This document shows, in pieces, positions 35,370 to 47,947 of a stretch of 64,000 bases of DNA. The position numbers were made by a program, and so were the translations under genes. The notes under the pieces were generated by a model that ran no database searches, was not told where the DNA came from, and saw nothing but the letters and a program-made list of their open reading frames with translations. Source of the DNA: Notholithocarpus densiflorus (Eukaryota; Streptophyta; Magnoliopsida; Fagales; Fagaceae); NCBI GenBank assembly GCA_030021035.2, contig JARYZH020000051.1, forward strand, positions 2,666,001 to 2,730,000. Direction: 5' to 3'. Each line of letters starts with the position of its first letter. The stretch's first letter is position 1.

Positions 35370-36642
35370 GAGAAATTATGTCAGAGAGCTTTGTAAAGAG
35401 ATGTAGATCACTTTACATAACACTACCCTCTGCAAAGGAAACAAAGCTTTCCACCTTTACAAGACCAGTCATTCATCAACCAAACCCCCAATCACCATAA
35501 GCGGAAAAATAATCCAAAATGTGTAATAGTTCTTCTCCAAGATTTGCAATCATCAAAATTTTAGAGAATTCCTCATCAAGACCATCGTCAAATCTTAAGA
35601 CAATGAATTCTTGAAGGCATTCAAAAGTACATAATCATCAAAACCCCAAGATATTGAGTTACATTCACCAAGCCAATTAACAATCCGCTAAGGAACAACC
35701 CATTAAGTAAGGAAACGGTTTGTGGAGTGACCCAAGAAGGAGAGAGCAGCAACTATTCATTCATCAAGGGACCAAAAGTAATTTGCCACCAAGTCTATTA
35801 CAAAAGTGCACGTATATCTCTAATTCCTTTTTACTTTTCTACGTTAGTTTAATTCTATGCATATAAATTTTGATGATATGCATTGAGTATGAATAAGCAT
35901 GCCTAATGACCAGAACATGTTGAGATAAAATGTAACCCGATGATATATGATCACCATGTAAGGGAGGCCAAAATTTCACATGCTGTACATGAGTACAAAT
36001 GAAAAACTCAAACATGACATAATAAATATGATGTTTAGCAAGAACATGTATGTGATTATTTACATGAAATTAGATGATGACATGAATCAATTGAGTGTAT
36101 ACGTATGTTAATAACATGACATGGCCATTAAATTCTAGAAGATCAATTTATGAGTTAGGTGCAATAGGTGTCTAACACCTTCTTATACTGTAACTAAGCT
36201 TAGAGTTTGGGTTATAGATCAGTTTCTTTTATTTATATAATTTTTTGTTTTCTAGATTGTAACTAGGAAAACACGCAATGTAATTTCTCTCCTAAATTGT
36301 AACTAGAAAAGCCATGTATTTTTTTTGCTCATGTTTCTTTCTTGAGTAGCAATATAATTTCAAGTTTTAATTGAAAAAATATGTATTTTCAGATTTTTTT
36401 TTTTTTCTAATTTCAAGTATTGACAATTAATTGGGTAATCAATTTGAGAACTTATCGCCTCTTGAGACATGGTTCTCACACCCTCTTAAATATTCCAATA
36501 AAGAATTTGTAGGTACCCTAAACACAGGACCATACAACTATGTCAAGGGAAAAATATCCTTTTATACTAATTTACATTTACCATTTTACACAAATATCCA
36601 CATTCCAAAATTAATGTGTAAATGTTCAAATTTTATAATTTT

Positions 36643-36688
<46 letters not shown>

Positions 36689-38090
36689 CCACATTTAAAA
36701 TATGGAAGTGGATGTAAAAAAATGGATGTGGGAATATCATACTATCATTTCGTGTCTAACAAAAGAATTCTTACTTTAACCCATTTACACTAAGTACCAA
36801 CCCGCAAAATAAAAAATCAAAATCAAAATCAAAAAATTCTAATGGAAACAAACAATTTTCTTCTTCATTGACCCATTGATTAATCTTGTTAAGGTTGTCA
36901 ACCCATTTTTGACACTAACTCACAAAACAAAACCATGTCATATTCACGGGTCGTGTCGAATATTACCACCCTCTAATTTGTTTTATCTCTTATGGGTTAC
37001 ACTTTCTCAATTTTGATGGAGATTGGTTGTAGTGTCTCTACTATAGAGGTTTGGCTTGTCGATCGCACAGAGTATTGTATTGGACAAGTAAATAGAGCAA
37101 ATGAAAGAGATATGTTTTGGATGGCATGCCCATCATGGACAAGTGGAAAGCAGTTGGCATTGCGACATGTGCTTGGGCCCAATAGGCACCCATGTGGGGA
37201 GCCTACCATTATAAAAATCCTAATTCTAGGGTTTATTGCAGGGATCTATTTAAGCACACTTGCCTAAGCAAAAAATGGTGGTTAGAAAAAGAGTTGGCCT
37301 TCCTTATTGCCAACCAAAGACAAAGGAGAAACCATAGCCTCTCTTTCTCCTTGGTGCTTTCTTTTCGCAATAGGGCTTGATGTTTCAAATTTTCATTTTG
37401 GCCCTTTAGATTTGATTTCATTTGCATACTAACCCTTCACATTTGATTTAATGTTCCATTTAGCCCTTCATGTTTGATTTAGTTTTCTATTTGACCTATT
37501 ATGAAAATGAAAATTTTGAAATGTAATGGACCAAATGGAAAAATGAATCAGGCATAGGACCATTATGAAAATTTTGAAATATAAAGGGCCAGTGTGGAAA
37601 AAAAATCAAACATGCAAGACTAAAATAAAAAATTTTAAATGTAAATTGCTAAAATAAAAAATAAATTCAAACTTTAAGGGTCAAACATGTTTTTAAGTCT
37701 GCAATTTCATAGAAGATATAAGTAGAAAATAGGTAACTAGAATCGGTTAAAGATTATTGGAAATCAATTATAGCTACAATGTCGTTATTAAATTCAAAAG
37801 CATTTTCAAGTGCTTGTACTCAAATAAACCGCTTTTATTTTTCTAAGAAATCAGTGTCCGTTTGGAAACAGTTTATCTAGTTTTTTTTCTGAAAGTGTGC
37901 TAAAGTATATTTGTAGATTGAAAAATTTTTAAAAGTGAGAAAATGCGTGAAAAGAGTGAGGTTTTAAAAAGTTGTACATAAAAGATAAAAGCTGAGTTTA
38001 TAAGCTAATACAAAACAAACACTCAAATGAGACCACTTCATAGATCGTAAGTTCCGGATAAGTCATGGAAAGAATTGTAATTGCTCTTTG
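35370..38090. other. A-B spacer of unit 2
   Basis: Collinear with 1240-1472 plus 26160-28860. Near 35660 the sequence CACCAAGCCAATTAACAATC is the empty site of the outer element of unit 1. Contains an A run (36651-36685). No conserved gene; the promoter-like module lies at 37010-37330. Confidence 0.65.
37010..37330 (+). promoter_or_regulatory. Promoter-like module, copy 2
   Basis: Best kept copy: GGGCCCAATA near 37176, telo-box 37227-37234, CTATTTAAG near 37247, then an ATG frame MVVRKRVGLPYCQPKTKEKP that stops after 20 codons. It could be a promoter and first codons of a lost gene. The downstream part has no recognisable product. Confidence 0.4.
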
Positions 38091-38219
38091 AGAAATGTTA
38101 AGTCCATAACATTTTCACAACAAATTTTAAGTAACGGACTATTACTAATGGATAAAAAAAGTGACGTCAGTACTAGACCCATATTATAACCGGTATTAAC
38201 CCTCTTTTATAGAGCAATG

Positions 38220-38734
38220 CAACAGGTAACTTTCTGAGTGCTTGATGGACAGTTTTGTTTTTACCTATCTAATTCCACTGCTAAGGTGGAATCTTCCAAT
38301 TTATAGTGCCAATGTGGACCAAAGAAATCTTTCAACTTCATCATTCTAATTCTTTTAAAAACAATTTGATTTCAATTATATGGGCATCCCACTTAATATT
38401 GCCTCTTTTGGTGGAGACTCCATCAATAAATTTATATTGACAACATGTCTATCACAGAAACCCTAGCACGCCTCTATAAATTGGTTAAACTTCTTCCTCT
38501 ACCGTAATAAGGTCCCAAAGCTTTTTACCCTCTAGTTGAGTAAGTAAATATTCTTCACTTCTTCCAAAAATATATAGATATTTAAAAGATTAAAACAATG
38601 TTTTTTCTTTTCTTTTTCTAGTTGATTATTCTAGTTCCCGTTACTTAAGAATAATAATATTGTTTCTTCCATCTTCTTTGTTTAATCTTTTTAAATTTTT
38701 GGTTTTGAATGGCAGCGAGAATAAAAGTTGAAGA
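38220..38734 (+). promoter_or_regulatory. Promoter and 5'UTR of B gene 2
   Basis: Near copy of 29040-29537. Palindrome ATTCCAC, 7 bases, GTGGAAT (38272-38292), TATA box CTATAAATTG near 38474, leader intron 38540-38715 and ATG 19 bases after the acceptor. Confidence 0.7.
38540..38715 (+). other. 5'UTR intron of B gene 2
   Basis: Donor GTAAGT and acceptor TGGCAG, as in B1 and B3. Confidence 0.65.
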
Positions 38735-38953
38735 ATGAGGTTTCTAGCACTTGCTTTAGTCTTGATGATGGTGAGCTCTTGTTTGGCCACAAATCAGAAA
38801 ACTATGATGGTTGAAATGCATAAACAAGAGCAGCGGCAGCTAGACGAGGACATGAGCAATCCAGACGATAACAATGATCACCACACCATTCCTAGACAAA
38901 ATTTCGGTCCTTATTATGAAAGTGGGGCTAAACCAAAGCCTACGGGCACTTAG
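38735..38953 (+). CDS. Small secreted peptide precursor, type B, copy 2
   Basis: 72 residues. Signal peptide 1-18 (MRFLALALVLMMVSSCLA), a Glu/Gln/Met-rich middle, an acidic run PDDNND (43-48), core HHTIPRQNFGPY (49-60), and tail YESGAKPKPTGT. Compared with B1 the core differs only at the residue between HH and I. The tail has an SG..KP pattern that is expanded in B3. AATAAA lies at 39019-39024. Intact; function inferred as peptide signal. Confidence 0.75.
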   Translation: MRFLALALVLMMVSSCLATNQKTMMVEMHKQEQRQLDEDMSNPDDNNDHHTIPRQNFGPYYESGAKPKPTGT

Positions 38954-41275
38954 CCAAGTGATGCTCTTGTGATATAGGGCTTAATATATTATAGGCTAGA
39001 CCAAGCAAAAAATAGTAAAATAAAGCTTTCATCTAATGCTTTGAGTACTGGATTGGCCATATAGACTCGTATCGTGCCCGTGTCTTCTCTAGTATTTCTA
39101 TGCATTGGAGGTAAGCCAAACCCGTAATAGTATAGATGATATAAATTTGTGCTTGTAATTTGAGTTGCCTACATATTGTATTACTGCAACCTATAACTAC
39201 TATGTACAGGAATTACGTTATGTGATATGAAACTATAAATAATCATAAACCATGTTTGGAGTATGTTTAATTATTGCTTGGTTATACTTGTGTATATATA
39301 ATTAATGAAACAGTACGTACTCTGCATGAGACGAATGCAAGCTAAGCTTTTATTTGATATAATTTTAACAATTACGCGCGGGAAGCATTACCACTAGAAA
39401 AGTATAGTTATTTAACAGATCCTTGATGTTCATTTGGAAACAACTTTGGAAATTAGTCTCAATTCATGTGTTTATTAAATTCAGTTCCAATGAGGAATTA
39501 TTTTTTTTTGGTTTTATTTTTTATTTTTTATTTTTTATTAGAAATGGGCAATATTTGTTACAAAGGTATTCGTATAATTAAAGTTTTTATATACTTCATG
39601 AGTAGAATATTTCATGTATATACATGCAATAGTTGACCTATCACCTTTCTCTCATCATTAAGAGATTCCATTACCATATATATGTGTGTGTAGCACATTA
39701 TCGTACCTTGCACATGACCTAAGCTTGGACTCCTTACTAAGTGGGACAACATAACAAGGATTTAGTGCCTAATTAAATCATTAGTTGACTTGAAGTTGGA
39801 ATTTTATTCCTCTATGACTAACGATTTTTTTCTTTTTCATTTTATAGTCTGAGTAACGGATTCTTTTAGGGCATTTATTAATGGGTCATTTTATGAAAAA
39901 TTTAATAACATTTTTAAAGGGAAAATATAAAAAGTTATAAAAAAAATCAGTTTTTTTTTCTTTTCCAATAAAAACTTCTAAAAATATTTTCTAAACAAAT
40001 GCTCTTAGGGTATTCGTTAATTTTTCATTTGGTTTTTATACATTAATAGAATTGGGAATGAGAAAGATTTGAAACCTATATATCTTTATTAAAAACACCA
40101 AAATGTGTCAAATAATTGAGTTATAAGACTCTTGGGTACAAATTCTTTTCTTTTATGACTTGGATTGTGCATCACTACACATTTCCAAGTTTTGGAGTTA
40201 TATATATGCACATAATTAGTTTTTTTTTTTTTTTAATTTAGTCTTAGCCTTAGCCTTAGTAAATTGAGGAAGACAACACTTTCAATGTGTTTTGAATTTA
40301 GATTTTGCAAAAGATATGTGTGTCATTCAGGTAATCTCTTTATTTTGCAAGCGTAACTTTCTCCTCAACATCCCAATGAATGCAAGTCTAAAGTAAAAAA
40401 AAAAATTTGTTCCCTATGTGATTGTGTATTATATTTTTCTATTTTAATTTCACATAAATTCAATATAATTAACTATACCCATAAAAAATTGGTTTCAAAG
40501 TTTTTGTTATCTCAACAAAGTGGAATTAGATTTGTGGGTTCTTTATTTGGATTTTGAGACTATTTTAGTTGATCTTTTGGGCTCATTATTGATCAAGAAA
40601 CAGATTGTTCAAATAGCATCCAAATCTATTTGGTTATATAGTTATATGTTCAATCGGGATTTTCAGGATGCTGACAATCGTTTCATGGACAACAAAATTT
40701 GAGATGGGCTAACATTATTGCTCGAATGCGATTTAATATTTTGCTCGAATTTTCCGATAGTCTTCCACTTCCCAATATTTTTTTTTTTTTTGGACATACA
40801 TAATCATTTATCAGAAGAAAAGAAAAAATCCCACAGTCCACAAGCATCAAACCACCAAGAGATCCCTCTTCTATAAAAAGGAAAGGAATCAACATCAATG
40901 AGGACTCAAGCTTGGCCAGTTTTGGAATTTTTTTATTCTAAAGTTCGGAAAGTGGCAAAGATACCTTCGCCCTTCACCTTTGGAAAACCTCCTCCAAAAA
41001 CCATTAAATTGAATGCTTATTCTCACCATTAACCAGCACAAAAATACTTCAACTACTTGAATTTTCCCATTCAAGTATGAATCCTCAAGTCCCAGCCAAA
41101 GCCACAACGTCAATTCTCCTCTGTCATTGTTTTTATCATCCAAATCCATCCGTATGAAAGCCTTTCAACCTCCATCAATTTTGAACAAGATGGCCCTAGT
41201 TTTCTAGATGTTTCCCTACTAATGACTATCTTGTCAATTCCCAAAAAATGTTAGCAGCTCCAATGTTATTTGTTA
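38954..41275. other. Downstream flank of B gene 2
   Basis: First part collinear with 29745-30260. From 39300 on it matches 45665-47180 and 59490-61880, so it is the long 3' flank of B units. It holds a MITE-like repeat at 39869-40020 (GGGCATTTATTAATG ... ATTCGTTAA). The stretch 40490-40920 is absent from the copy at 46800 and so is an insertion of unknown kind. No gene is supported; the minus-strand frame at 40895-41149 is not kept in the paralogue. Confidence 0.55.
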
Positions 41276-42282
41276 GATCATAGATTGACCTTGGTTAATT
41301 AATTCAATTGCCCAAATTGATTAATTAGGTCAAATTACAAAAAAACATTAAAACCCCCACCTATCCCCACCTACCCCCACTCTCCCACATCTCTCCCTTA
41401 TCTCCAGACTTCTTTTCTCTATTCTTTTTTTCTTGTTCTTTTCCTTTCTTTCTTTTTCTCCCTTAACTCTCCACGCCAAGTCTCAGACTTCCTTTCTCTT
41501 TTGTTTTTTTTTTTCTTTCCTTCTTTTTCTCCCTTATCTCCACTCCTCCATCTTTTCTTTTTCTTTCACTCTTCTTTCACTTCAGACCTGAATTGATTCT
41601 TTTCTCTTCCTCTCCATTTCAATTTTATTTCTTTTGTTTTATTTGTGGTGGTGTTAATGTTTGTGGGTTTTGGATTTGCAGATGGTGTTGCAGCTTACAG
41701 ATTTTGTTCAAATTTGTAGATAGTGTTTGAAGCCATTGGTTGTATAGTTTCAGGTAAGCATTTTTTTTTTTTTTTAAATTTATGATTGTTTTGGTCTATT
41801 TATTTTTTGATAATAGTTTTGGTCTATTCCTTGTTTGCTGTCAACTTTGCTTCGTGGGGGGAGTGGCTATTTTTTTTTTTTTTTTTTTTAATTTTTGGAT
41901 TTGAGCATGTTGTGTTTGATTTTGAATTTTTTTAGGTGGGTTTGTGTCTCATTTTGAATTTGCTGGGATAGCTATAGTGTTTGTATTTGGAGTTGCTATT
42001 TTTTTTTTTTTTTTAATTTTTGGATGTGAGCATGTTGTGTTTGATTTTGAATTTTTTTAGGTGGGTTTGTGTTTCATTTTGAATTTGCTGGGATAGATAG
42101 CTATAGTGTATGTATTTTGTTTTATTTATGTATTTTATTTTGTTTTGTATCTTTTAATTTAATTAAAATTGTAATATTAATTTAATTACAATCTTAATTC
42201 AATTAAAAAAAACTTTTTCACGTCAAAAAAAAATTTTTCTTTTGATTTTTGTTAATCAATTTTTTTTTTTGGTAGCTTTTTG
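41276..42282. other. Pyrimidine-rich stretch, no gene
   Basis: CT-rich sequence (41340-41640), then T runs with a repeated block (TTGAGCATGTTGTGTTTG at 41900 and again near 42025). Probably inside a transposon whose right end is the CACTA end at 42587. The left end was not found. Confidence 0.4.
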
Positions 42283-42587
42283 GCTATAGTGGCGTTTGTA
42301 GAGTCTATAGTGGCGTTTCACAAACGCCACTATTGTACCGTCACTACAGACCTATAGTGGCGTTTGTAAACGCCACTATAGACTTTTCGAAAAAAAAAAA
42401 AAAAAATTTTGGTCTATAGTGGCGTTTTACAAAAACGCCACTATAGGTCTATAGCTGCGGTACAATAGTGGCGTTTACAAACGCCACTATAGCAAACGCC
42501 ACTATAGCCAAAATGGGCCTATAGTGGCGTTTTTAGTACCTATAGTGGCGTTTGTAAACGCCACTATAGGTCCAATTTTTTGTAGTG
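42283..42587. mobile_element. CACTA-type transposon end with subterminal repeats
   Basis: The sequence ends CAATTTTTTGTAGTG; reversed it starts CACTACAAAAAATTGG, the hallmark end of En/Spm elements. Behind it are many copies, in both directions, of TATAGTGGCGTTT, giving palindromes such as GGCGTTTGTAAACGCC. Such subterminal repeats bind transposase in known CACTA elements. No transposase was seen and the other terminus is not identified. Confidence 0.7.
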
Positions 42588-42744
42588 TTTTTAGAGATTT
42601 TATCTCACAGAAAGTTAAATAAAGGAAGTTAAGAGATTGTTTTTCAACTCATTTAAGGTTGTTATTAAATATAGAAAAATGAGATAGTTTTATAAAAAAA
42701 ATGCTTTTTGAAAAATAACTCATTTTTTAGAAAATATTATCGCT

Positions 42745-42985
42745 GAAACAAATAGAATAAGACTTATCCGAAACTCATGATCTATGAAGTGGTCTCCTTC
42801 AATTTCTCCAATAAAATAATAGTGGTTTAATTTGAGTTGAGGCATTTGGAATTTTTTTTTGGGTAATTTAATAATGACATTGCAGCTATAATTTGTTTTC
42901 CAGAAAAGCAATCTTAACAGATTTTCGTTACCAATTTTCTGCTCATATCTTCTATGAAAATTTCAAGGGAATTTAGCCAATCCAA
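42745..42985 (-). repeat. Inverted fragment of the A-B spacer
   Basis: Read in reverse this matches 28180-28240 plus 28730-28850 of unit 1 and 37710-38070 of unit 2 (AGAAGATATGAG.AGAAAAT.GGTAACG, TTAAACCACT.TTATT, GACCACTTCATAGATC). So part of another unit lies here inverted. Confidence 0.65.
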
Positions 42986-44849
42986 GAAGAGCATACAAAT
43001 TTCGAAACTTACAATAGGCCTTGTCCATTTCATAACATTTATTTATTTTCATTATTATAAACCAGTCTATTGAAATAATTGAGGCATTTCACTCAATTTT
43101 TTTTTTCAATAAAACATTTATTCTTATATATGTTTTTAATAATAATCTCACATCTATGACATTTTTAAAAATGCGAGTGAATGCAATCTATGGAATGCAT
43201 GGTAAACATTACAATGAAATAGATCTCAACTTGTAACTTAAGTTTCTTTGAGAAATAAAGCATTTATCAATCACACATAAGAAGACTATCCGACCACGAC
43301 TCCGTTTCACATGTTCCATGAACTTCACAATTCCTTTCATGGACTTCAGAGGCTTGTCGATATGTAACTACAAGATTGAGCACTTATTGATGTCTAGAAC
43401 CAAGGCCCACGGTTACTTAATAATCAAACCCATATATATATATATAAATATATATATTTATATATATATATATATATATATATTAGAGACTTGAATCCAG
43501 TTACTTTGTACAACCCAATATATACTTCTATTGGTACTCGCATTAACACAATTTTTATTCTTCTTAATTCAAGCCAGCTTCAAATCCGAGACATCATTGA
43601 TCATTCATTCCTTATTCTCCAACTTTAGCATGCCTGATGGGGATCAATTAACAGAAGTGAGCATTTGGAAATTTTCTATAGCTAGATTGATCCCTAATTG
43701 AAAATAAATGGAGACCCTAAATTAAATGAATGGAGCAAAAGTAGTACTTGATCTTAGTATATTTAGAATTAGTTCTAAAGTTCTCTTCTAATGTCAAGAG
43801 AAGGGCTATCTAGCGCAACTTATAATTTTATAATCTTGCCACCATTCCTTGCCTCAGTTTCTTCTTGCAAGACTTTGAGGCTTCTATTCCTAGGAATTTG
43901 TAATTTTTCTGTCTTTATATATCTAATTATATATTAAGGAGGACACCCCAAGTAAGAATCTGACAAAGACCAAGAAGTACTCATTCTTAGCATGTCAGCT
44001 GCCAGCCCTTCTTTATTACTCCTCTTGTGTGACTATAGAGAAAATGTTCTGAAGTCCTCTTCAGTAGGAGCTGTTAGTTAACAATTCAACCATGGATACC
44101 TTTATTTAATTTTTTTGTGAACACATGGAAGAAGAACAATTGAATGTAGTCAAATGACAAACCAATTGAAACTTCTAGTTTTGTTGCTGATGCTGTAGTT
44201 AATGATTGTGGCTCCAATATTATGATGGTTTTGTTATTCTAAAATGCTCCGAAATTCACATGAAATAAATAAAACTATGATACAATCCTCCATTCTATTT
44301 AGAGTTCTAGCTATCCAAAACAATTCCATTAAAATTTTATGGGTAGGAATAAAATGGACAATCTACCAATCCTAATCCGTTTCAAAACACTCCAATAACA
44401 TGGTGACTCAGTGTCCACTATTTCTGGTAGTTCCAATATTATGACACTAATAATTTGAATTACCACCCTTTTACCACTTTAGTACCAAATCCCACACACA
44501 AATTTTATATTACCTCAATATAAATAAAACTAAACCATTGAAGTTGCAAGGATCAATAATTGAGACAAACTCATCACTGTTTCAAATTAAGGGAAAGAAA
44601 ACTATATGAGAGAGATAGATGAACCTTAGTGAGAATAATATCGAAAAGATCCATCCCTGCTTTTTGTTTGGTGCCTGAAATTTTCATAGGAAACAAAAAA
44701 AAACCTGAGTTTGTAATGGTGTGGCAGGTAATTGGGTAAGATGATGGACCTTTTGAGTGAGGAAAAAGAACCTCCTTTGAGTATGTATGGCTAGTCGACA
44801 AACTCTATCTATCTCTGTTTTTAATGTGGCTAATAAGGGTAACAGATAG

Positions 44850-44898
<49 letters not shown>

Positions 44899-45664
44899 TA
44901 CACTTACATGATGGACCACCAAAGCTTGTTTGAGGATATATCTCTCTATTCTTTGAATAGAATCTTGTCAAAGGATGGTTAGTCAAGTCGTTATTAGCAT
45001 CTTTGGAAGTGAAATTTAGTATTTTGTGATATTTGGAAGAAACAAATATTGCATAAAAGAGTAAGTTTGAAGCCAAAAGTTAGAGAGAGAGGAGTACCAG
45101 GGGAGTTGCAATTTGTTACTGCGTTGATCATTATCTGCTACTATTTGTTATTGTGTTTGTGTTGATCATTAACAGATGGTTCCATAGTTGTAGGACTTTT
45201 AATTTGTAGATGAGGTCTATCCTTAACACATTGCCATTAATTTCCTCTATACATTGAGTTTCCTTTTGCATGGAAATAAGGGGTGGGAAGCTTAGGCGGA
45301 GGGGGAGTGGGTCGACCATCTCTCTTATCCCTCTCTGTTTCTTCCCTCTAGAATTTTCTCTCTTCTTTAGAGCACCATTTAACGCCTGCTTCATTTGACT
45401 CCTCGGTATTTGCATTGCTGTAAATACAATGAATATTTGGATGGATATTTATAATGCGATCTTAGCTTTGGCACCAAAATTAAGAAAAATTTTGACACAC
45501 ATGGCACAAAATTGGACTAATTTCATATTTGAATTGAACAATTAGAAGAATAATTATGGTGTGGTCTCCACATAAATCTAGACACATGGCACAAAATTAA
45601 AACTCTAATTTGAAATTCTAATTTGAGTTTCTCTCAACTTCACTTATTATTATTATTATTATTA
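42986..45664. other. No gene recognised
   Basis: AT-rich sequence with a TA repeat (43431-43483) and a GA repeat (44852-44894, minus-strand CT repeat giving false Leu/Ser ORFs). I searched for a B-type signal peptide or HHxIPR core and found none. Confidence 0.5.
44852..44894. repeat. GA microsatellite
   Basis: About 21 GA units without interruption. Confidence 0.9.
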
Positions 45665-46107
45665 TTATAGATTAATGAAACAGTGCTCTGTTTTGTAACT
45701 CTCTTTTTTTCTTCTTATTGTAAGTGACATGCTTCGAATTTCTCCATAATGGACTCAAATTCATGCATGCATGGCTGCATGAGCCGATGCAAGCTAAGCT
45801 TTTATTTGATATAGTTTTAACAATTACGCGCTATATAGTATTTCTTTTTTCTTTTTTATACAAGATAAAAATTCTACTCTAACTTAATCTAAGTATATAT
45901 GTGTGTGAAGCTCCTTCTTTGAGACTTGAATCCCGGCCCTTGCCTCCCACACCTCATAAACACTTATATTTGTAAAATGACTATCGCGGTGGTCTATATC
46001 ATATTAGCATAATTAAAGTTTTTATATACTTCATGGATATAAAATTTCATATATATACACTTGCAACACATGACCTATCATCATTAAGAGATTCCATTAT
46101 CATTTAT

Positions 46108-46140
<33 letters not shown>

Positions 46141-47200
46141 TATATATGTAGCGTATTATCATACCTTGCACATGACCTTAGCTTTGGACTCCTTACAGTG
46201 TGGGACAACATAACAAGGATTTAGTGCCCAATTAAATCATTAGTTGACTTGAAGTTGAAATTTTAGTCCTTTATGACTAGCGGATTTTTTTTCTATTTCA
46301 TTTTATGGTCTTAATGCACTTATGACATTTTTTAATGGCCTATTTTAGAAAAATTATTATACAAATTTCATGGAAAATATAGAAAGTTGTCAAAAAAATC
46401 AGTTTTTTTTTTTTTTAATCTTTTTCCATAAAAACGTCAAAAAATATTTTTTAAATCATTGTCCTTAGGGCATCTATTAACGTTTCTCTTCTTTTTTTAT
46501 ACATTAATAGAATTGGGGATGGGAAAGATTTGAGACCTAAATGTATTTGTTGAAAACATCATAGTTGAGTTGTAAAGCTCTTGTGTACAAATTATCTTTC
46601 TTTTATAACTTGGATTGTGCATCACAACACATTTCCAAGGTTTGGAGTTATACATACGCACATCATTATTTTTTTTTTTTTTTTTAATTTAGTCTTAGCT
46701 TTTGTAAATTGAGAGAGACAACAATTCCGATGTATTTGGAATTTTGATTTTGCAAAAGAAACGTGTGTCACTTAGGTAATCTCCTTATTTTGCTAGTGTA
46801 ACTTTCTGCTTATTTTTCAACACTTTCGCCAATCTCCTTTTTCTTTTCTTTTTTGGAAAATGGAAAAAAAAAGCTGCACCCTTCACCATTGGAAAACTTC
46901 CTCCAAAAACCTTCAAATTGAAGGCTTATTCTCACCACGTTAACCAGCACAAAAATACTTCATCTACTTGACTTTTCCATTCAAGTATGAATCCTCAAGT
47001 CCCAGCCAAAGTTACAAAGTCAATTCTCCTCAGTCATTGTTTTTATCATCTAAATCCATCCATATGAAAGCTAACATTTCAACCCCCATCAATTTTAAGC
47101 AAGATGGCCCTAATTTTCTAGGTGTTTCCCCGTGAACGACTATCTCGTCAATTCCAAAAATGTTAGCAGCCCCAATGGCATCACTAGCACAATTCCTCTA
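45665..47200. repeat. Orphan copy of the B downstream flank
   Basis: Matches 39300-41275 and 59490-61880 (AATGAAACAG..., CATGCATGCATGGCTGCATGAG, GTGGGACAACATAACAAGG). It should follow a B gene but none is present upstream. Holds a TA repeat (46103-46146) and a MITE-like repeat near 46315-46475. Confidence 0.65.
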
Positions 47201-47661
47201 CTTCAAAATATAAAGAACACCCGTGGATCCTTGGGAAAAGATGGAGACCTGATCATTAACAGAGTTCGTGTTCAAGCTCTTTATTTGGTGCGGTGCACTG
47301 CATGCAACTAAATTTCAAAACTGCTTTTCTTGACTTATTGTTTTAGAACGTTAGTGTTAGCTACACTTTTGTGTCATAAATAGGATATCATGGATTGATT
47401 AATGATCTGTATGTCACATATGATATTAATGGGAATCATGAAATGCACAATTAATTGAGCTAGAATTTATTCTTATTCATGATATCATGCATTATCATTC
47501 TAATTGTGTGATACCCCTATGGATTTCACATGGTGGTTGAATTTAAGGAAATTGAAATTGAAATTCTAGGTAATGTCGGGAATGTTTTATTCAAATCCAA
47601 CCAAATATTAGATGAACCGATGAATCGCATGAATCTCTCAATCATGATCATCAGTTATTAC
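47201..47661. other. Upstream of the A relic, no gene
   Basis: No TATA-box-plus-leader pattern like that of the intact A genes could be recognised here. It ends with GTTATTAC (47654-47661), the target duplication of the next element. Confidence 0.4.
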
Positions 47662-47903
47662 CTGGGATGCACGGACGCGGCAAAACGGCTGCCGCACCAG
47701 CGTCCGACGCGGCCCGAGGTGGCGACGCGCGAGCGACGCCGCTGCCTGTGCGTCAGTGCTGCGTCCAGTTTTTTTTTTTTTTTTCCATTTCCCGACTCAC
47801 GCCGACTCGCGCAGACTCGGGCCGATTCGCGCCGACTCGATCTGTATCGGGCGAAACCGCCAAAACACACCGATACCGGCACTGAACCGGCCTATTCAGG
47901 TCG

Positions 47904-47947
<44 letters not shown>

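Noticed and set aside
40895..41149. Minus-strand ORF of 84 codons
   Set aside because: The homologous stretch at 46870-47180 is broken by stops and shifts; no domain seen.
44684..45076. Leu/Ser-rich ORF
   Set aside because: It is the CT reading of the GA microsatellite.
42600..45664. A hidden B-type peptide gene before the orphan B flank
   Set aside because: Read for the signal peptide and the HHxIPR core on both strands; neither found.
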